The notes below the pieces were generated by a model. The model was given only the letters and a program-made list of their open reading frames with translations, ran no database searches and had not been told where the DNA came from. 64,000 nucleotides of DNA from Prorocentrum cordatum (taxonomy: Eukaryota; Sar; Dinophyceae; Prorocentrales; Prorocentraceae). Location of the stretch: NCBI GenBank assembly GCA_963575745.1, contig CAUYUJ010016059.1:578849-642848 (forward strand). Direction: 5' to 3'. How positions within the stretch are numbered: position 1 is the stretch's first letter; each line of letters begins with the position of its first letter. Below are positions 1-9,891 of this stretch, piece after piece. The position numbers were made by a program, and so were the translations under genes.

Positions 1-1259
1 ATTCACAAGGACAACGGAAGGGGACGAGGAGGAGGAGGAGGAGGAGGATCAACCATCATTATCAACACTGCAAGTCGTAATACATTTCGAAGTGAAGCAC
101 GACGAGGAGGTGGGCAAGCAGGGTAAATTCAACGAAGATATCAGATGGACGGGGAAGGCCAGCGCAATGACGAGAAACATGGGCAAGACGGACCGTGCCC
201 ACCAAGACCATGCAAGTGCCCACCACCATCTCCTCGGGGGGCACGCCATCGCGTTTGGACCCCTCGGAGCCCATCGCGGATGGCAGGGCATCGGAGCCGA
301 TATAACCGTAGCCTCCAAAGAATGCGGACGGGGGTAGCGCCGTGGGGTCGGCGAGCATGCGCGATTGACCAGAGCCGAGGCAGCCATGAAGACTTGGACC
401 GGTATGTGCACAACGATGAAGCACGGACATACTGCGGGTGCCCCCCATGCCGAGGAGAAGCCCGGTCGAGGCGAGCTTCGGAAAACCAAAATCGTATCTG
501 AGGCGAGCATTGCATTCCCACCTGCGCATGCACGCGGGGGTGAATTCCTCACGTGGGCCCTGTCGTCGTCGGGAGGGGCGGAAGCGAGAAACACGAGGGC
601 TCCTGGTCCCTCAGAGGTCCAAGCCTGGCAGGACTTTGCCGCTCCCCCGGAATCGCCGACTCGAGCGGTCACCCCGAGAACGGGTGGGGCTGGGCAGGCC
701 TGCTCGCTGTCACCGCGAGTAGGGCGACGACATCTAGACACTCCACTGCTCCCCGGCAGGGCCCATCCTCAGCCGAGGAGCGGTCTGTGCGCCGCGCCCT
801 GCTGGCTTGGCCAAGAGGGCCTGTACACACGACTCCTGGGCCCAGCAAGGGCCCGGCCAGGGAGCAGTGGGTGTGTGCATGGATTTCGATCTCGTCGTCC
901 GACCAAGTGCGCCGACGCTGACTTCTTCACAAGAAAAGAACTGGGCACAACCACAAGACGATCGTAAGCCCGCGCAGCTACCTTGGCTCTGGAACGCGCG
1001 CCTCCGTGCCCGGGGCGGCGACGAAGGCGGTGGGGGGGGAGGGGGACAACGCCAACCCACGAGGTCCGCGCCGCGCCGAGCCGCCGAAGATGTGCAGGGA
1101 GGCTTGCAAGCCGTCTTGTCCTTGCGTGGTTGCGGACCTCTAATGGCCTCCCAAATGAGGTCGGAGTAGACGAGTCGGAGGGTCTCGCCGCATCGCCGAT
1201 ATGTCGGCGTGGAGAACATTGAATTGAGCCCCACAGCGAGCCGCACTTGGAAGGGTGGG
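1..1259. other. GC-rich sequence without a supported gene
   Basis: The first 1.26 kb is GC-rich. It holds a short GAG microsatellite (about 28-48) and several overlapping frames open on both strands. The longest tidy one is a minus-strand frame at 62-529, but I recognise no domain in it. I see no SL-like motif, splice pattern or repeat that would support a gene. Confidence 0.5.
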
Positions 1260-1640
1260 GTTCTTATCAACCTTTGCACTATGTATATGTCGTTAGCAAC
1301 TCCTGGCAATGCTCTAGCAATGCCTACTGACCCACAAGCAAGTTCAGCCAAGTACTTCGAAGACCGCCTAGCTCTTGTAATATGTGCCAGGTTGTTCAAT
1401 GTAGTGTACATTGTATTCAACATGTTACTTTGGTTTCAACGGTAGTACAACTGTTGTATGGCGTTGATAAGCTAGTTGCTTGCGTTTGAAGCGAGTTGCT
1501 ATAACTTTACTCATGCGTTAACATCTTGTTGCAAACTCATACCAACATGTTGCTAAGTTATAGATAACCTATGTTAGCATATTTACTAGCATAGGTTAGT
1601 AACCTTCCCAATAACGTTACTAAGTGCGTTAAGGCGTTGC
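1260..1640. repeat. Left AT-rich flank with GTTGC/GTTAGC motif cluster
   Basis: AT-rich flank with repeated short motifs: GTTAGCAAC near 1292, then GTTGCTTGCG, GTTGCTATAA, GTTGCAAAC and GTTGCTAAG between 1470 and 1560. An imperfect inverted repeat around 1566-1602 pairs AACCTATG with CATAGGTT. Its motifs match those of the right flank in inverted orientation, so it is a candidate subterminal region of the element. Confidence 0.5.
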
Positions 1641-1741
1641 TTCAAGCGCGCGGGGGTATCTGAAAGTCTCTTACGCTGCGGGGTGACACAAGGCATTTGC
1701 GGAATATCGTTCCTCCGTGTTACTCCACCCTGCTCCTCCTC

Positions 1742-1754
1742 AGCCGTTTTGGCT
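1742..1754 (+). other. Spliced-leader-like relic before gene A
   Basis: AGCCGTTTTGGCT matches the core of the dinoflagellate spliced leader (AGCCATTTTGGCT) at 12 of 13 bases. It lies 32 bases upstream of the ATG chosen for gene A. Genomic SL relics are known in dinoflagellates as marks of reverse-transcribed, reinserted mRNA. Confidence 0.6.
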
Positions 1755-1786
1755 GGTGGCTCATACAGGTGTGCGTACACGCAAAC

Positions 1787-3286
1787 ATGGCCACACAAGT
1801 TGATCTCGCCATTGAGAAAGTGACTCCTGATGTGGAATCTTTGTTGTCCGCTTATAGACAAGATGGTAAGCACATCCGTTGCTTCGACGGCCTGATGGAT
1901 GTTTTCTCTAAGTTTCCAGACCTCAAGTGGACAATGCAGATGCAAAGCAAATACGTTGCGTGCCACAACCTCAACAGGGGCACGCTAGGCGTGTTGATGG
2001 GCGAGGCCTTGATTACAGCATCCAAAAATATAGCAGATGGGTATTCATTTAAAAGGGCGTGTGACGGTTGCTACGCTGTACAGTGCCCGCCTGGGACTGA
2101 CATCATGAAAGAAACGCTGGCGTTCAATACCAACCTATGTGAAGTGTATGGGCTGCCTCGGTACGAGACCATATATGCAGCGACGTTTGGGGGGTCACAC
2201 TCTACGTACTTTCTCAATGCAGTTCACGCCCAGCTACCATGTGATATCACAAGCATCGCCCCTTCGGGTAAGTTGGACCCCAGGGAATTGAGCAAAGTGC
2301 ATGGTTTAGACAGGGCCTTGAAAGAGGGCCTGCTTTACACGGTAATATCCCACAAGGTGGTTGAGAAGTGGCCCGATGTCGTGCGCGTGGCCTATGCTGC
2401 TTTGAATGCGACGGGTATGGGTGGATCCACTGGGATGGAGGGTATGATGACGATGATGAGTACGTTCAAGCAGGCCACGGACAATGGCAGGTCAGAAGAC
2501 GTGGCGTGGAAGGCAGCGGTGTCGACGGCAACCATGACCAAACCATTTTGGGCTGGATGGTCGATGTCACTACAGCGAGTGTGCAAGGTGACAACGGATG
2601 ATCAGATGAAGGAGGCTCGCGACATGGTGGCATCTCTGTTGAAAGTACCTGCAACGGCAGCTCCCAACCACGGTTATTGCGGAGGTAGCTTCTTGGACAA
2701 GATTGCTTCTATGTGTTGGAAGAAAGAGCTGTGCGACTTCAGCAGGGTTCGTATCTCCTGCAGGGTGGGCCAAATGTTATCACCAGTGCACAAGATCATA
2801 GATGGACGAGCTAGCCTCATCAAGGACGCTCAGCTCACCAAGCTTCTCAACCCGAAGAACATCGAGGAGGTGAGGTTCGCCGAAAAAATGCTCGACGATG
2901 CCAGGGAGTTGTGCAACACGTACAACGTGGACCAGGGCCGCAGGGCCAAACTTTTGTGCGGGCACGATACCAGAATCGTGTACCACATCTTGAAGGTGAC
3001 GCCCTTTATTCTCCTCCTCCTCCTCCTCCTACTCCTCCTCCTCCTTCCTCCTCCTCCTCCTCCTCCTCCTCACCTCAAGGTCGGCAATCAATCGCGCGAG
3101 GCTGTTGCGTACGGCGACTTGCCTCGCGCAGGGCAGGTGTTCATCAACGACTTGTCGGCGCTGATCGGCCAGGAGGTGGAGAACCCTTGGAAAGAGCCAG
3201 TGCCCGAGGACCAAACCTTCCAAATCATCCCCTCGCTCGTCCTCCGACTCCTACTCCTACTTTGGGGTGCTCGTTTTGGCGAATAG
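1787..3286 (+). CDS. Gene A: unrecognised protein of a mobile-element gene cluster
   Basis: The frame is open from an ATG at 1787 (MATQVDLAIEKVTPD) to a stop ending at 3286. Upstream codons in the same frame lack ATG, and the SL-like relic ends 32 bases before this start, which supports the choice. The first ~403 residues look like a normal soluble protein, with Cys scattered through it (KRACDGCYAVQC, NHGYCGGSFLDK, ASMCWKKELC) and no signal peptide or membrane segment. I do not recognise the family. At 2996-3079 the frame crosses a CTC tract that would read as poly-Leu/Pro and is better explained as an intron. The frame then resumes with coding-like sequence (EAVAYGDLPRAGQVFINDL) before decaying into low complexity near 3240. 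Gene B may be its 3' part. Its role inside the element is unknown. Confidence 0.6.
   Translation: MATQVDLAIEKVTPDVESLLSAYRQDGKHIRCFDGLMDVFSKFPDLKWTMQMQSKYVACHNLNRGTLGVLMGEALITASKNIADGYSFKRACDGCYAVQCPPGTDIMKETLAFNTNLCEVYGLPRYETIYAATFGGSHSTYFLNAVHAQLPCDITSIAPSGKLDPRELSKVHGLDRALKEGLLYTVISHKVVEKWPDVVRVAYAALNATGMGGSTGMEGMMTMMSTFKQATDNGRSEDVAWKAAVSTATMTKPFWAGWSMSLQRVCKVTTDDQMKEARDMVASLLKVPATAAPNHGYCGGSFLDKIASMCWKKELCDFSRVRISCRVGQMLSPVHKIIDGRASLIKDAQLTKLLNPKNIEEVRFAEKMLDDARELCNTYNVDQGRRAKLLCGHDTRIVYHILKVTPFILLLLLLLLLLLLPPPPPPPPHLKVGNQSREAVAYGDLPRAGQVFINDLSALIGQEVENPWKEPVPEDQTFQIIPSLVLRLLLLLWGARFGE
2996..3079 (+). other. Candidate 84-nt intron with CTC polypyrimidine tract
   Basis: It starts GTGACG after TTGAAG and ends CACCTCAAG before GTCGGC, so both junctions read AAG|GT. 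Almost all of the interior is a CTC/TCC tract. Removing it keeps the frame (ILK joined to VGNQS) and deletes an improbable poly-Leu/poly-Pro run. Because the length is a multiple of three, an in-frame microsatellite expansion remains possible. Confidence 0.45.
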
Positions 3287-3872
3287 TTGGGGGAGAGAAG
3301 AGAGTAGTATTCATATTGATTAATTGTGGAGGAGGGGGGGAGGGAGGAGGAGCAGGAGGAGGAGGAGGAGGAGGAGGGGGGAGGAGGAGGAGGAGGAGGA
3401 GGAGGAGGAGGAGGAGGAGGAAGAGGAAGAGGAAGAGGAGGAGGAGGAGGAGGAGGGAGGAGGAGAAGGAGGAAGAATAGAAAAACGGGGGGCGTGAGGA
3501 ACCGCAAAACGATGGGCGTGAGGAGCTTGAGCGGCGTGCAGGCACAAGAATTCTTACATCACGAGATGCGCTACGAGAACAAGTAAAGTGCCAAAACGCC
3601 ATGCTCCACGAGAACTGGTAAAGCGTCAAAACGCTATGCGCCACGAGAACAAGTAAAGTGTCAAGGAGAGGGGGGGAGGAGAGGGGAGGGGGAGGGATGG
3701 GAGGAGAAGGCAAACGACCTTAAACAATCCAGAGGAGGAGGAGGAGGAGGAGGAGGAGGAGGAGGAGGAGGAGGGCCCTCCCGAGCGACTCCCCCTCCTC
3801 ATCCCCGCGCACCCCTCCTGTCATCGGCCTCCACCGTCAACAGTCCGTCCTTTTTTGTGGCACCTTCGCCAG
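3287..3872. repeat. Polypurine spacer between genes A and B
   Basis: GAG/GGA tracts at about 3331-3477 and 3733-3774. Between them (about 3590-3660) is a twice-repeated phrase of the type ATGC..CCACGAGAAC.GGTAAAG..TCAA. The end of the spacer is pyrimidine-rich (CCTTTTTTG, then CGCCAG at 3867-3872) and could be a 3' splice site for the gene B exon. Confidence 0.6.
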
Positions 3873-4841
3873 GATGAAATTCCTGAATATGGTGTTCCCG
3901 ATCCAGCTGGGGGCGATCCCGCTCCAGCTGAGGGTGCTTCGGGCTCTGCTGGGCCAAGTGCTGGACCGACTGCAACGTCTGCAGCTACCCCGCACAAGCC
4001 TATGTCCCTGCAGTCCGCCGAGCAATCGAAGTCTCCGATGTACCAGCTCCGTGTGCATGGGTTTACGGAGGGAGCGTATGTCAAGCGCAAGAAGCCTCAG
4101 GATGACAAGACTGAGCACGGCACCATATATATGATTTCTGCAATGAATGATTCATCAGTGGTGTTGGCCCCTACTGGTAGGTTCAGAGAGTTCCACACGA
4201 TCACGTTGAGTCAACAAAGCTTGAAAGAGGGTTGGGCACCGACCACGACAAAGCCGCAGTTCCGAATCAGTTACGCACCATGCAGGCCAGATACCAACCC
4301 AGAGTTTGTTAAGCAGCACATCATCGGGCAGTTGATCGATGCGCTGGCTGGTTTACCTCAGAGATCACACAATTCAGGATTCATGGAGGAGCTGGATATC
4401 TTCTCGTCGCCGAATACAGTCACCGTGAGGGCCGACATCCCGAAGGACAAGCTGACTTTGGTACCAGTGACCATGAATATCAAAACGAGACCTGCTAAAG
4501 ATAAATGTGACCCTAAAGCATGAAACCTTGGCACCATCACGTCGGACCCGAACACGACTGCCTACGCACTCCATCCTTGCATCGTGCTTCCCAAGGTGAA
4601 GGAGGATAAGCCTGGATTCACCCCTCCGTATTGGTTTGTACAAGAAGCTGGGGAAGGCCAGAAGGGCAACATGAAGCTATTCTTGGAATCAATTCCGATT
4701 AGTACACCGAACGAGAAGGCTGAGGTAAAGGTGCCCGTGCTCAGGAACGCCGTCAGCCTCAAGACTGGAGATGAGCTGTTGATTGTGAAACAGAAAAAGA
4801 AACAGCAGGGACCGCCCGTGAAAAAGCCCAAGATCAACTGA
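3873..4841 (+). pseudogene. Gene B: unrecognised coding region with one in-frame TGA
   Basis: The frame runs from a possible acceptor (CGCCAG|GATGAA) at 3873 to a stop ending at 4841, broken once by TGA at 4521-4523. Both halves are in the same frame and continue sensibly on either side. The first in-frame ATG is at 4002, after a low-complexity Gly/Ala/Pro/Ser stretch. The lack of an upstream in-frame ATG suits a downstream exon of gene A better than an independent gene. The product would be about 320 residues and ends in a basic tail (KQKKKQQGPPVKKPKIN) that looks like a nuclear localisation signal. No family recognised. A single sequencing or assembly error at the TGA would also explain the break. 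Confidence 0.55.
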
Positions 4842-5930
4842 TTGGCATGTTCACGCATCGTCTTAAGGCCAGGCTGTTGAATGACCTGCAGGTTTCACTG
4901 CAGTTCGCCCCCCCTGCGATCGGGCTCTGGCGTGCACGTCGGGTTGAGGTGGGCTGAGGAGGTGGGGGAAAACACACAGAGGAGGATGAGGTCATGCATG
5001 TCGGAACGCAATTGCCCGAGTCGTGTCTCTCGCTTTCTTTGCCAAGCGTGTGCAAACGCGCCTGCGCCAGGATCAGATATCATTTTTTTTGCGCGTGCGA
5101 TGCCCCGTTGATGCAGCCAGCCATGCTAATCTTCTGCACTCGAGAGGTGTTGGCGCAGAAGCAAGGCACCGAGGGGAAGCGTGCGCACTTTGATTCACGT
5201 GTAGTGAGTTACACTTGCTTACGTTCAGCGCTGTCGCGCAAAGTTGTTCGACGGTGAGTTTCGTCAACCTTCGTGGGAGATGATGCGTTGGCCAGTCTGT
5301 GCTCATAATCCTGGCTCTGTCCCTCTTCCTCCTCCTCCTCCTCCTCCTTCCTCCCCCTCCCTCCTCATCATCCCTCGTTCCCCTTCTGCAGTCGGCGTTG
5401 GCTCCAAATCGTGAACGTGCGGAATCGAAGCTGTGCTGTGCAATGCTATGCTTTACTCTAGCGTCGAGGGGGGACAGGCGTGGAACCAAACCCCATGAGG
5501 GGGGACAGGCGTGGAACCACGGGAGGGGGGACAGGCGTGCAACGGGGCCCCATTCGGGAGGGTAGACGGGCGTGCAACCAGCCCCCCCTGAGGCTGCGGT
5601 GCCATGGAATGACATGCTATACTCTGCTATACCAGGTCATGCTGTTGCGAAGCATGCGAGGCAAACGGTATGAACTCAAATAGATAAGCTGGCATGAGTA
5701 AGGTATGATGTGCCATGCAATGCATATATGCTATACTCTGCAATGTCATGCCATGCTGTTGCGAATCATACAAGGCAAACGGTATAATCTCAAACAGATA
5801 AGCTGGCACTGGTAAGCTAAGCTGTGCGATGCAATGATATGACTATGCTCCTCCAGAAGGCCCACTGCCCGCGGGCAGTCATTGCCCGTCATTGCAATGC
5901 AGCCAGTGCGCGTGTCTTTCAGCATCAACA
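4842..5930. repeat. Spacer between genes B and C with three small tandem repeats
   Basis: No gene seen. It contains a CTC tract (about 5318-5365), three to four tandem copies of GGGGGGACAGGCGTGGAACC (about 5468-5580), and a direct duplication of about 115 bp (around 5615-5728 and 5729-5845) sharing ATGCTGTTGCGAA.CAT and GGCAAACGGTAT. The same ATGCAATG/GCTATGC-rich style returns in the spacer before gene E (10720-10800). Confidence 0.65.
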
Positions 5931-5953
5931 CCGTAGCTTTTCTTGGGCTCGAG
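5931..5953 (+). other. Weak spliced-leader-like relic before gene C
   Basis: The segment begins with CCGTAGC (exact SL start) and ends with GGGCTCGAG (SL end GGCTCAAG), with a T-rich centre in between. It is weaker than the relics before genes D and E, but it is in the equivalent place, 46 bases upstream of the gene C ATG. Confidence 0.4.
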
Positions 5954-5998
5954 TGCGCGACTTCAGTTCACCCTTACCAGATCGGCCACATTCGCACG

Positions 5999-6751
5999 AT
6001 GGCCCGCATCAAAGTGGAGAAACGTGCAACTGTGGACATCAGCGGTTCGTTGGAAGACGGCTTCCCTTGGACAGGTGTCGTTGTGCGCCCTGTTGGCGGC
6101 GTGGACTTCATCGCGCTCAGGAAGGATGACCGATGCTTGACGAAGTGGCTCACCCAGAAAAGGACTTACTCGACTCAGGTGACTGCGTTGATAAAGTTCC
6201 TCACGGACATCCAGAAGAAGGCGTAGTCGGACGCATTGGGCCATGACGGCGGCTTGGAAAGAATCAAGACGACCTACCGCAACAGGAAGGAGAAGCTCGC
6301 GCTCAAGGCATTGTCCGAGGGCAGTGAGGTGACCACTGTGGACGTCGAGCTGCCCAGCTTTGATGACGGCGAGCCCGTCGCTGTCGTGCGCACCACAATG
6401 CCGCTGGACGTTAGCCCTAGGCACGCCATGGTGGCGCCTGACCCCAAGGTCCTCGAGTACGTCTGCAGGAAGTTCCACACCCTGACACCCAAGGTCGCGA
6501 AGGCTCGCGCCGAGTTCCCGCCAGTGGAGTTGGGGGACGGCAGCACTGCATACTATCATAAGCACAAGAAGGCGAGGGTCCAGAGGGTCAAGGGGGGCGA
6601 CGGGAAATATCACTCTCACAAGATCCAGCATTCGACGAGTGACACTGACGTTGGCAACGTAGGCGACGCTGGTGTTAGCGATGCAGGCACTGGTAGCAGC
6701 GCCGACGAGGCCGAAGCTTGCGCCTCGGACGCTTCCAGTCGGACCGAGTAG
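5999..6751 (+). pseudogene. Gene C: unrecognised coding region with one in-frame TAG
   Basis: ATG at 5999 (MARIKVEKRATVDISG) follows the SL-like relic. The frame is interrupted by TAG at 6224-6226 after KFLTDIQKKA and continues in the same frame (SDALGHDGGLERIKTTYRNR) to a stop ending at 6751. The whole product would be about 250 residues. The N-terminal ~75 residues are compact and mixed (FPWTGVVVRPVGGVDFIAL). The middle is charged, and the tail (from about 6620) is acidic/Ser-rich and probably disordered. No domain recognised. Like gene B it carries exactly one nonsense codon, so the copy is recently dead, the base is an error, or the stop is read through. A duplicated spacer module follows it. 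Confidence 0.55.
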
Positions 6752-6848
6752 AGTGACACATGCGTGGTCACATGCATTCGAGCAGCACGGCCCGAGTGGG
6801 GAGTCGGGCGGTTGCGCGTCGGGGAGGGCATCGCGCGGAACACCGTGC

Positions 6849-7049
6849 GGTGCATCGATATACAATATCGTAGCGGAGCATACCGCAACAGATGAGCGCA
6901 GGAAAAAAACCATCATCATCATCACCATCACCATCATCAACATCATAATCATTATCACCATCATCAGCATCATCAGCATCAGCATCATCATCAGCATTAC
7001 CATGATCACCACCACAACTGCGGTAAAACACCTCCAACAGTACGGATGG
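6849..7049 (+). repeat. Spacer module, copy 1 (after gene C)
   Basis: About 200 bp shared with 9478-9668. It opens with GGTGCATCG.TATACAA and CGTAGCGGAGCAT.CCGCAAC, passes through a CATCAT microsatellite, and closes with GCGGTAAAACACCTCCAACA then GTACGGATG. Both copies begin shortly after a stop codon and both run straight into a GGA polypurine tract. Confidence 0.85.
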
Positions 7050-7420
7050 GGAAGAGGGGTAGGAGGAGGAGGGGGAGGAGGAGGAGGAGGAGGAGGAGGA
7101 GGAGGAGGAGGAAGAGGAGGAGGAGGAGGAGGAGTGGGAGGAGGAGGAGGAGGATGAGGCGGATGGCGGGGGAGGAAGGGGGGATGAGCAGGAGGAGGGA
7201 GGAGGGACGGGGGGGAGGGGGGAGGTGGGAGGGGGAGAGGGGAGGGGGAGAAGGGGGAGGAGGAGAATGCAAACCACTTCAAAAAGAGTGAGGAGGGAGG
7301 ATGGAGGAGGGGGGAGGGGGAATGAGGAGAAGGCAAAACAACTTGGGGGAGGGTGAAGATGAGGAAGATGAGGAGGATGATACGGAAGAAATAAAGAGTA
7401 GGAGGAGGGTGAGAATGAAG
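7050..7420 (+). repeat. GAG/GGA polypurine tract
   Basis: Almost uninterrupted purines on the plus strand (GGAGGA, GGGGGAGG and GAGGAAGATGAGG variants). Frames crossing it give only poly-Glu/Gly/Arg and are not genes. Confidence 0.9.
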
Positions 7421-7470
7421 TTTTTCTGTGCGAAGATCAACTGGCGAATGCACCTGGCCGCGCAACACTT

Positions 7471-7590
7471 TCAACCGCCAATTCTCAAATCGAAATTGGC
7501 GGTTGACCGAAATCAACCGCCAATTCTCAAATCGAAATTGGCGGTTGATTTCGGTCAACCGCCAATTCTCAAATCGAAATTGGCGGTTGA
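7471..7590. repeat. 120-bp nested triple palindrome
   Basis: Three identical 36-bp units start at 7471, 7513 and 7555 (exact 42-bp period). Each unit has perfect arms CAACCGCCAATT and AATTGGCGGTTG around an asymmetric ~10-bp centre. The two 6-bp spacers are CCGAAA and TTTCGG, reverse complements of each other, so the whole block is also one large near-palindrome centred on unit 2. It could extrude as one long or three short hairpins. It ends 94 bp before the SL relic of gene D. Confidence 0.95.
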
Positions 7591-7683
7591 AACCCTCTGC
7601 GATGCGTTTGAGGTCTCGGTGTGGTTTGGCAATGGGTTTGGAAGGCGTTGTCAAATCAAGTTGGCCCGAATTTCCGTCTTCGT

Positions 7684-7703
7684 CAGTAGCCATTTGGGCT
7701 CAA
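7684..7703 (+). other. Strong spliced-leader relic before gene D
   Basis: CAGTAGCCATTTGGGCTCAA differs from the SL (CCGTAGCCATTTTGGCTCAA) at two of 20 positions. It lies 51 bases upstream of the ATG of gene D, with a CAG-rich stretch between. Confidence 0.8.
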
Positions 7704-7754
7704 CCCGCACTCAGCCTTCAGCCCCCGTGCACGACCCAGCACACTGTTTTGAGG

Positions 7755-9393
7755 ATGGCGAGCATCGCGAGGGTGATATCAGAGATCCAAGGGTCTGCTG
7801 GCGTCATGGAGGCTCGCTCCAAGGTCGCGCACGATCAAGCTGATCTCGATCGTTTGTCCGAGTCGTTGACGGCCAGTCTCTGCGCAATGGTCAGGAATAT
7901 CAACGATCATGTAATGAGTGAGTCAGCTTCGGCCATGATGAACGCCGTGGGGGCGTCGCGTTTCTCCGACAGCCAGAAGGCAGTGATGATGGCGAGTATC
8001 CAAGATAAGTTGATGAACGGCAGTCGGTCCGCGCAGCTGGCAGGCCACGACAAGCAGGCATTCGCCACGCCAACCTCGTGCATGCAGTTCTTCACCCAGC
8101 AGGATTGGAACATCATTGCCAACCCCAACGTGCACTGGACCTCGGACTTGAAGATGACTGCTGTGGCGCAGCGCTTGGTCAAAGGCGGGTTCTACAAGCC
8201 ATGCGAGAAGGCTGCGGCAGACTTGGTGGCAATGCTGGCGGCGGCAGTTGACCCTCCCCGACGCGACCAAGGATGCGCTGTACCGCCACGTCGACCTGAT
8301 CAAGACCGTGTTCAAGCGCGTTGCCGTGGAGATGCCGATGCAACACACGGTCACACCTCTCAGCTTCTACCCCAGCGTGGCGGCCATGCCCGACAACGTG
8401 CGGAATGCGATGTACACCGAGGATGGCCCGCCGATCACTCGCCTCCTTGACTCGTGGCAGAAGTTCAGGAAGGACACAAGCTGCAGGAGCTCAAACCTTC
8501 AGGTCAGGGACGTGGTTAACCCTACGAGGCCATCCCGTAGGAAAGAAGTAGACCATCGCAACATGGTTCCTGTCGCTGGTGCGCCTCAATACGGGCATGG
8601 TCGTGGCGTGATCAATCTCGGTGACTTGTCTAGTGTCGGCGGTGGTCGCGTCGATCGCCCCCCTCGCCAGGGCATCGACGTGGCTGGCTACCTCCAGGCC
8701 GCCGCTAGCCTCGGCCTCAATCCGATGCAGTCTATCCAGCTTGGGATTGCAGCAGGCGTTGTGGATGGCAGCGGCGCTGAAAGCAACGCCAGTTGGCTCT
8801 CATTTGGGGCAAGCGCTGCTGCGCCAAGCACGGCGTCAGCGTCCCGAGATGGTCAGGTGCCACCAGGCGGCCTTGAGCACCAGGCGGCGCCGCCTGCCTC
8901 GGCCCCCAAGCAAGCTGCCTTCGAGGACGCGCCTCCGACAGGGCCCAACGTCAAGAGCGTGCTGGACGAGATCGGCGCGAAGCCTCCCGACACTGGCAAC
9001 GCGCCCATGGAGGTGGACGAAGTGGAGGCTGAGCACAAGGCGCTGTTCGAGAAGGCCAAGCAGAAGAGGAAGGATGATGAGGATGCCGAGGATGACGACG
9101 ATAGCCCTCCCAAGAAGAGACCCGCGGCGGCCGTCCCGAAGAAGGTTGCCACAGCGAGCGTGGCTGCCATGAAGAAGCCCGCTGCCAGCCCGAAGAATGC
9201 GGTCAAGCCGTGCATGCCTGGTCCTGGCGTCGGTGTCGAGTACCGCGGAGGGAAGATCCTTGCTTCGGAGTCGAAGCAGGGCTGGAGGGTGTGGCCTAGC
9301 AAGGCGGAGGTCGGACACGAGAAGACTGTGAAGTTCGGGGGCAGCAAGAAGGCCAGCTTCGCCAAGGCGATTGAGCTCATTGATTCGTTTTGA
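7755..9393 (+). pseudogene. Gene D: two-frame coding region with Lys-rich tail and C-terminal GGKI domain
   Basis: ATG at 7755 (MASIARVISEIQGSAG) follows the SL relic. The frame is good to about 8240 (AADLVAMLAAA). The sequence then continues one frame over from about 8248 (TLPDATKDALYRHVDLIKTVFKR) to the stop ending at 9393, so a one-base indel or a missed intron lies near 8240-8250. The product would be about 545 residues: a mixed N-terminal region, a Gly/Pro/Ala linker, an acidic stretch (about 9075-9105), a Lys/Pro/Ala-rich basic stretch resembling histone-like tails, and a final ~55-residue module (VEYRGGKILASESKQGWRV). I recall similar GGKI..S.SK..WRV modules at the ends of many dinoflagellate proteins but cannot name the family. 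DNA binding is plausible from the basic tail; this is inference. Confidence 0.6.
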
Positions 9394-9847
9394 AGCGGCA
9401 GCGTCGGCTAAGTGCGAAGCTGCGTGCCAGTGTTGTGGGCTTTCTGGCACAGTGCGTTCAGGTAGAATGTGCTTGTTGGTGCATCGGTATACAAGATCGT
9501 AGCGGAGCATGCCGCAACAGTTGAGCGCAGGAAAAACCATCATCATCACCACCACCATCATCAACATCATCATTATCATCATCATCAGCATCATCATCAT
9601 CAGCATCATCAACATGACCATACTCATCACCAAGACTGCGGTAAAACACCTCCAACAGTACGGATGCGGAGGAGGGGCAGGAGGAGGAGGGGTAGTAGGA
9701 GGAGGAGGAGGCGGAGGAGGAGGAGGAGGAGAAGGATGAGGCGGAGGGCGGAGGAGGAAGGGGAGGATGTGCAGGAGGAGGGAGGAGGGACGCGGGGGGA
9801 GGGGGGAGGATGGGGGGAGGGGAAAGAGGCATGCCTCCTTCTCCGCA

Positions 9848-9891
<44 letters not shown>

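Noticed and set aside
62-529. 155-codon minus-strand frame as a gene
   Set aside because: No recognisable domain, several competing frames on both strands, GC-rich sequence where open frames are common.
3845-3865. SL relic before gene B (CCGTCCTTTTTTGTGGC)
   Set aside because: The match to the SL is poor, with missing AG and extra T bases. A polypyrimidine tract plus CAG acceptor explains it better.
7471-7590. CRISPR-like array: 36-bp repeats with a 42-bp period
   Set aside because: The spacers are only 6 bp and complementary to each other, there are three units, and the context is eukaryotic with no cas gene. It is a nested palindrome.
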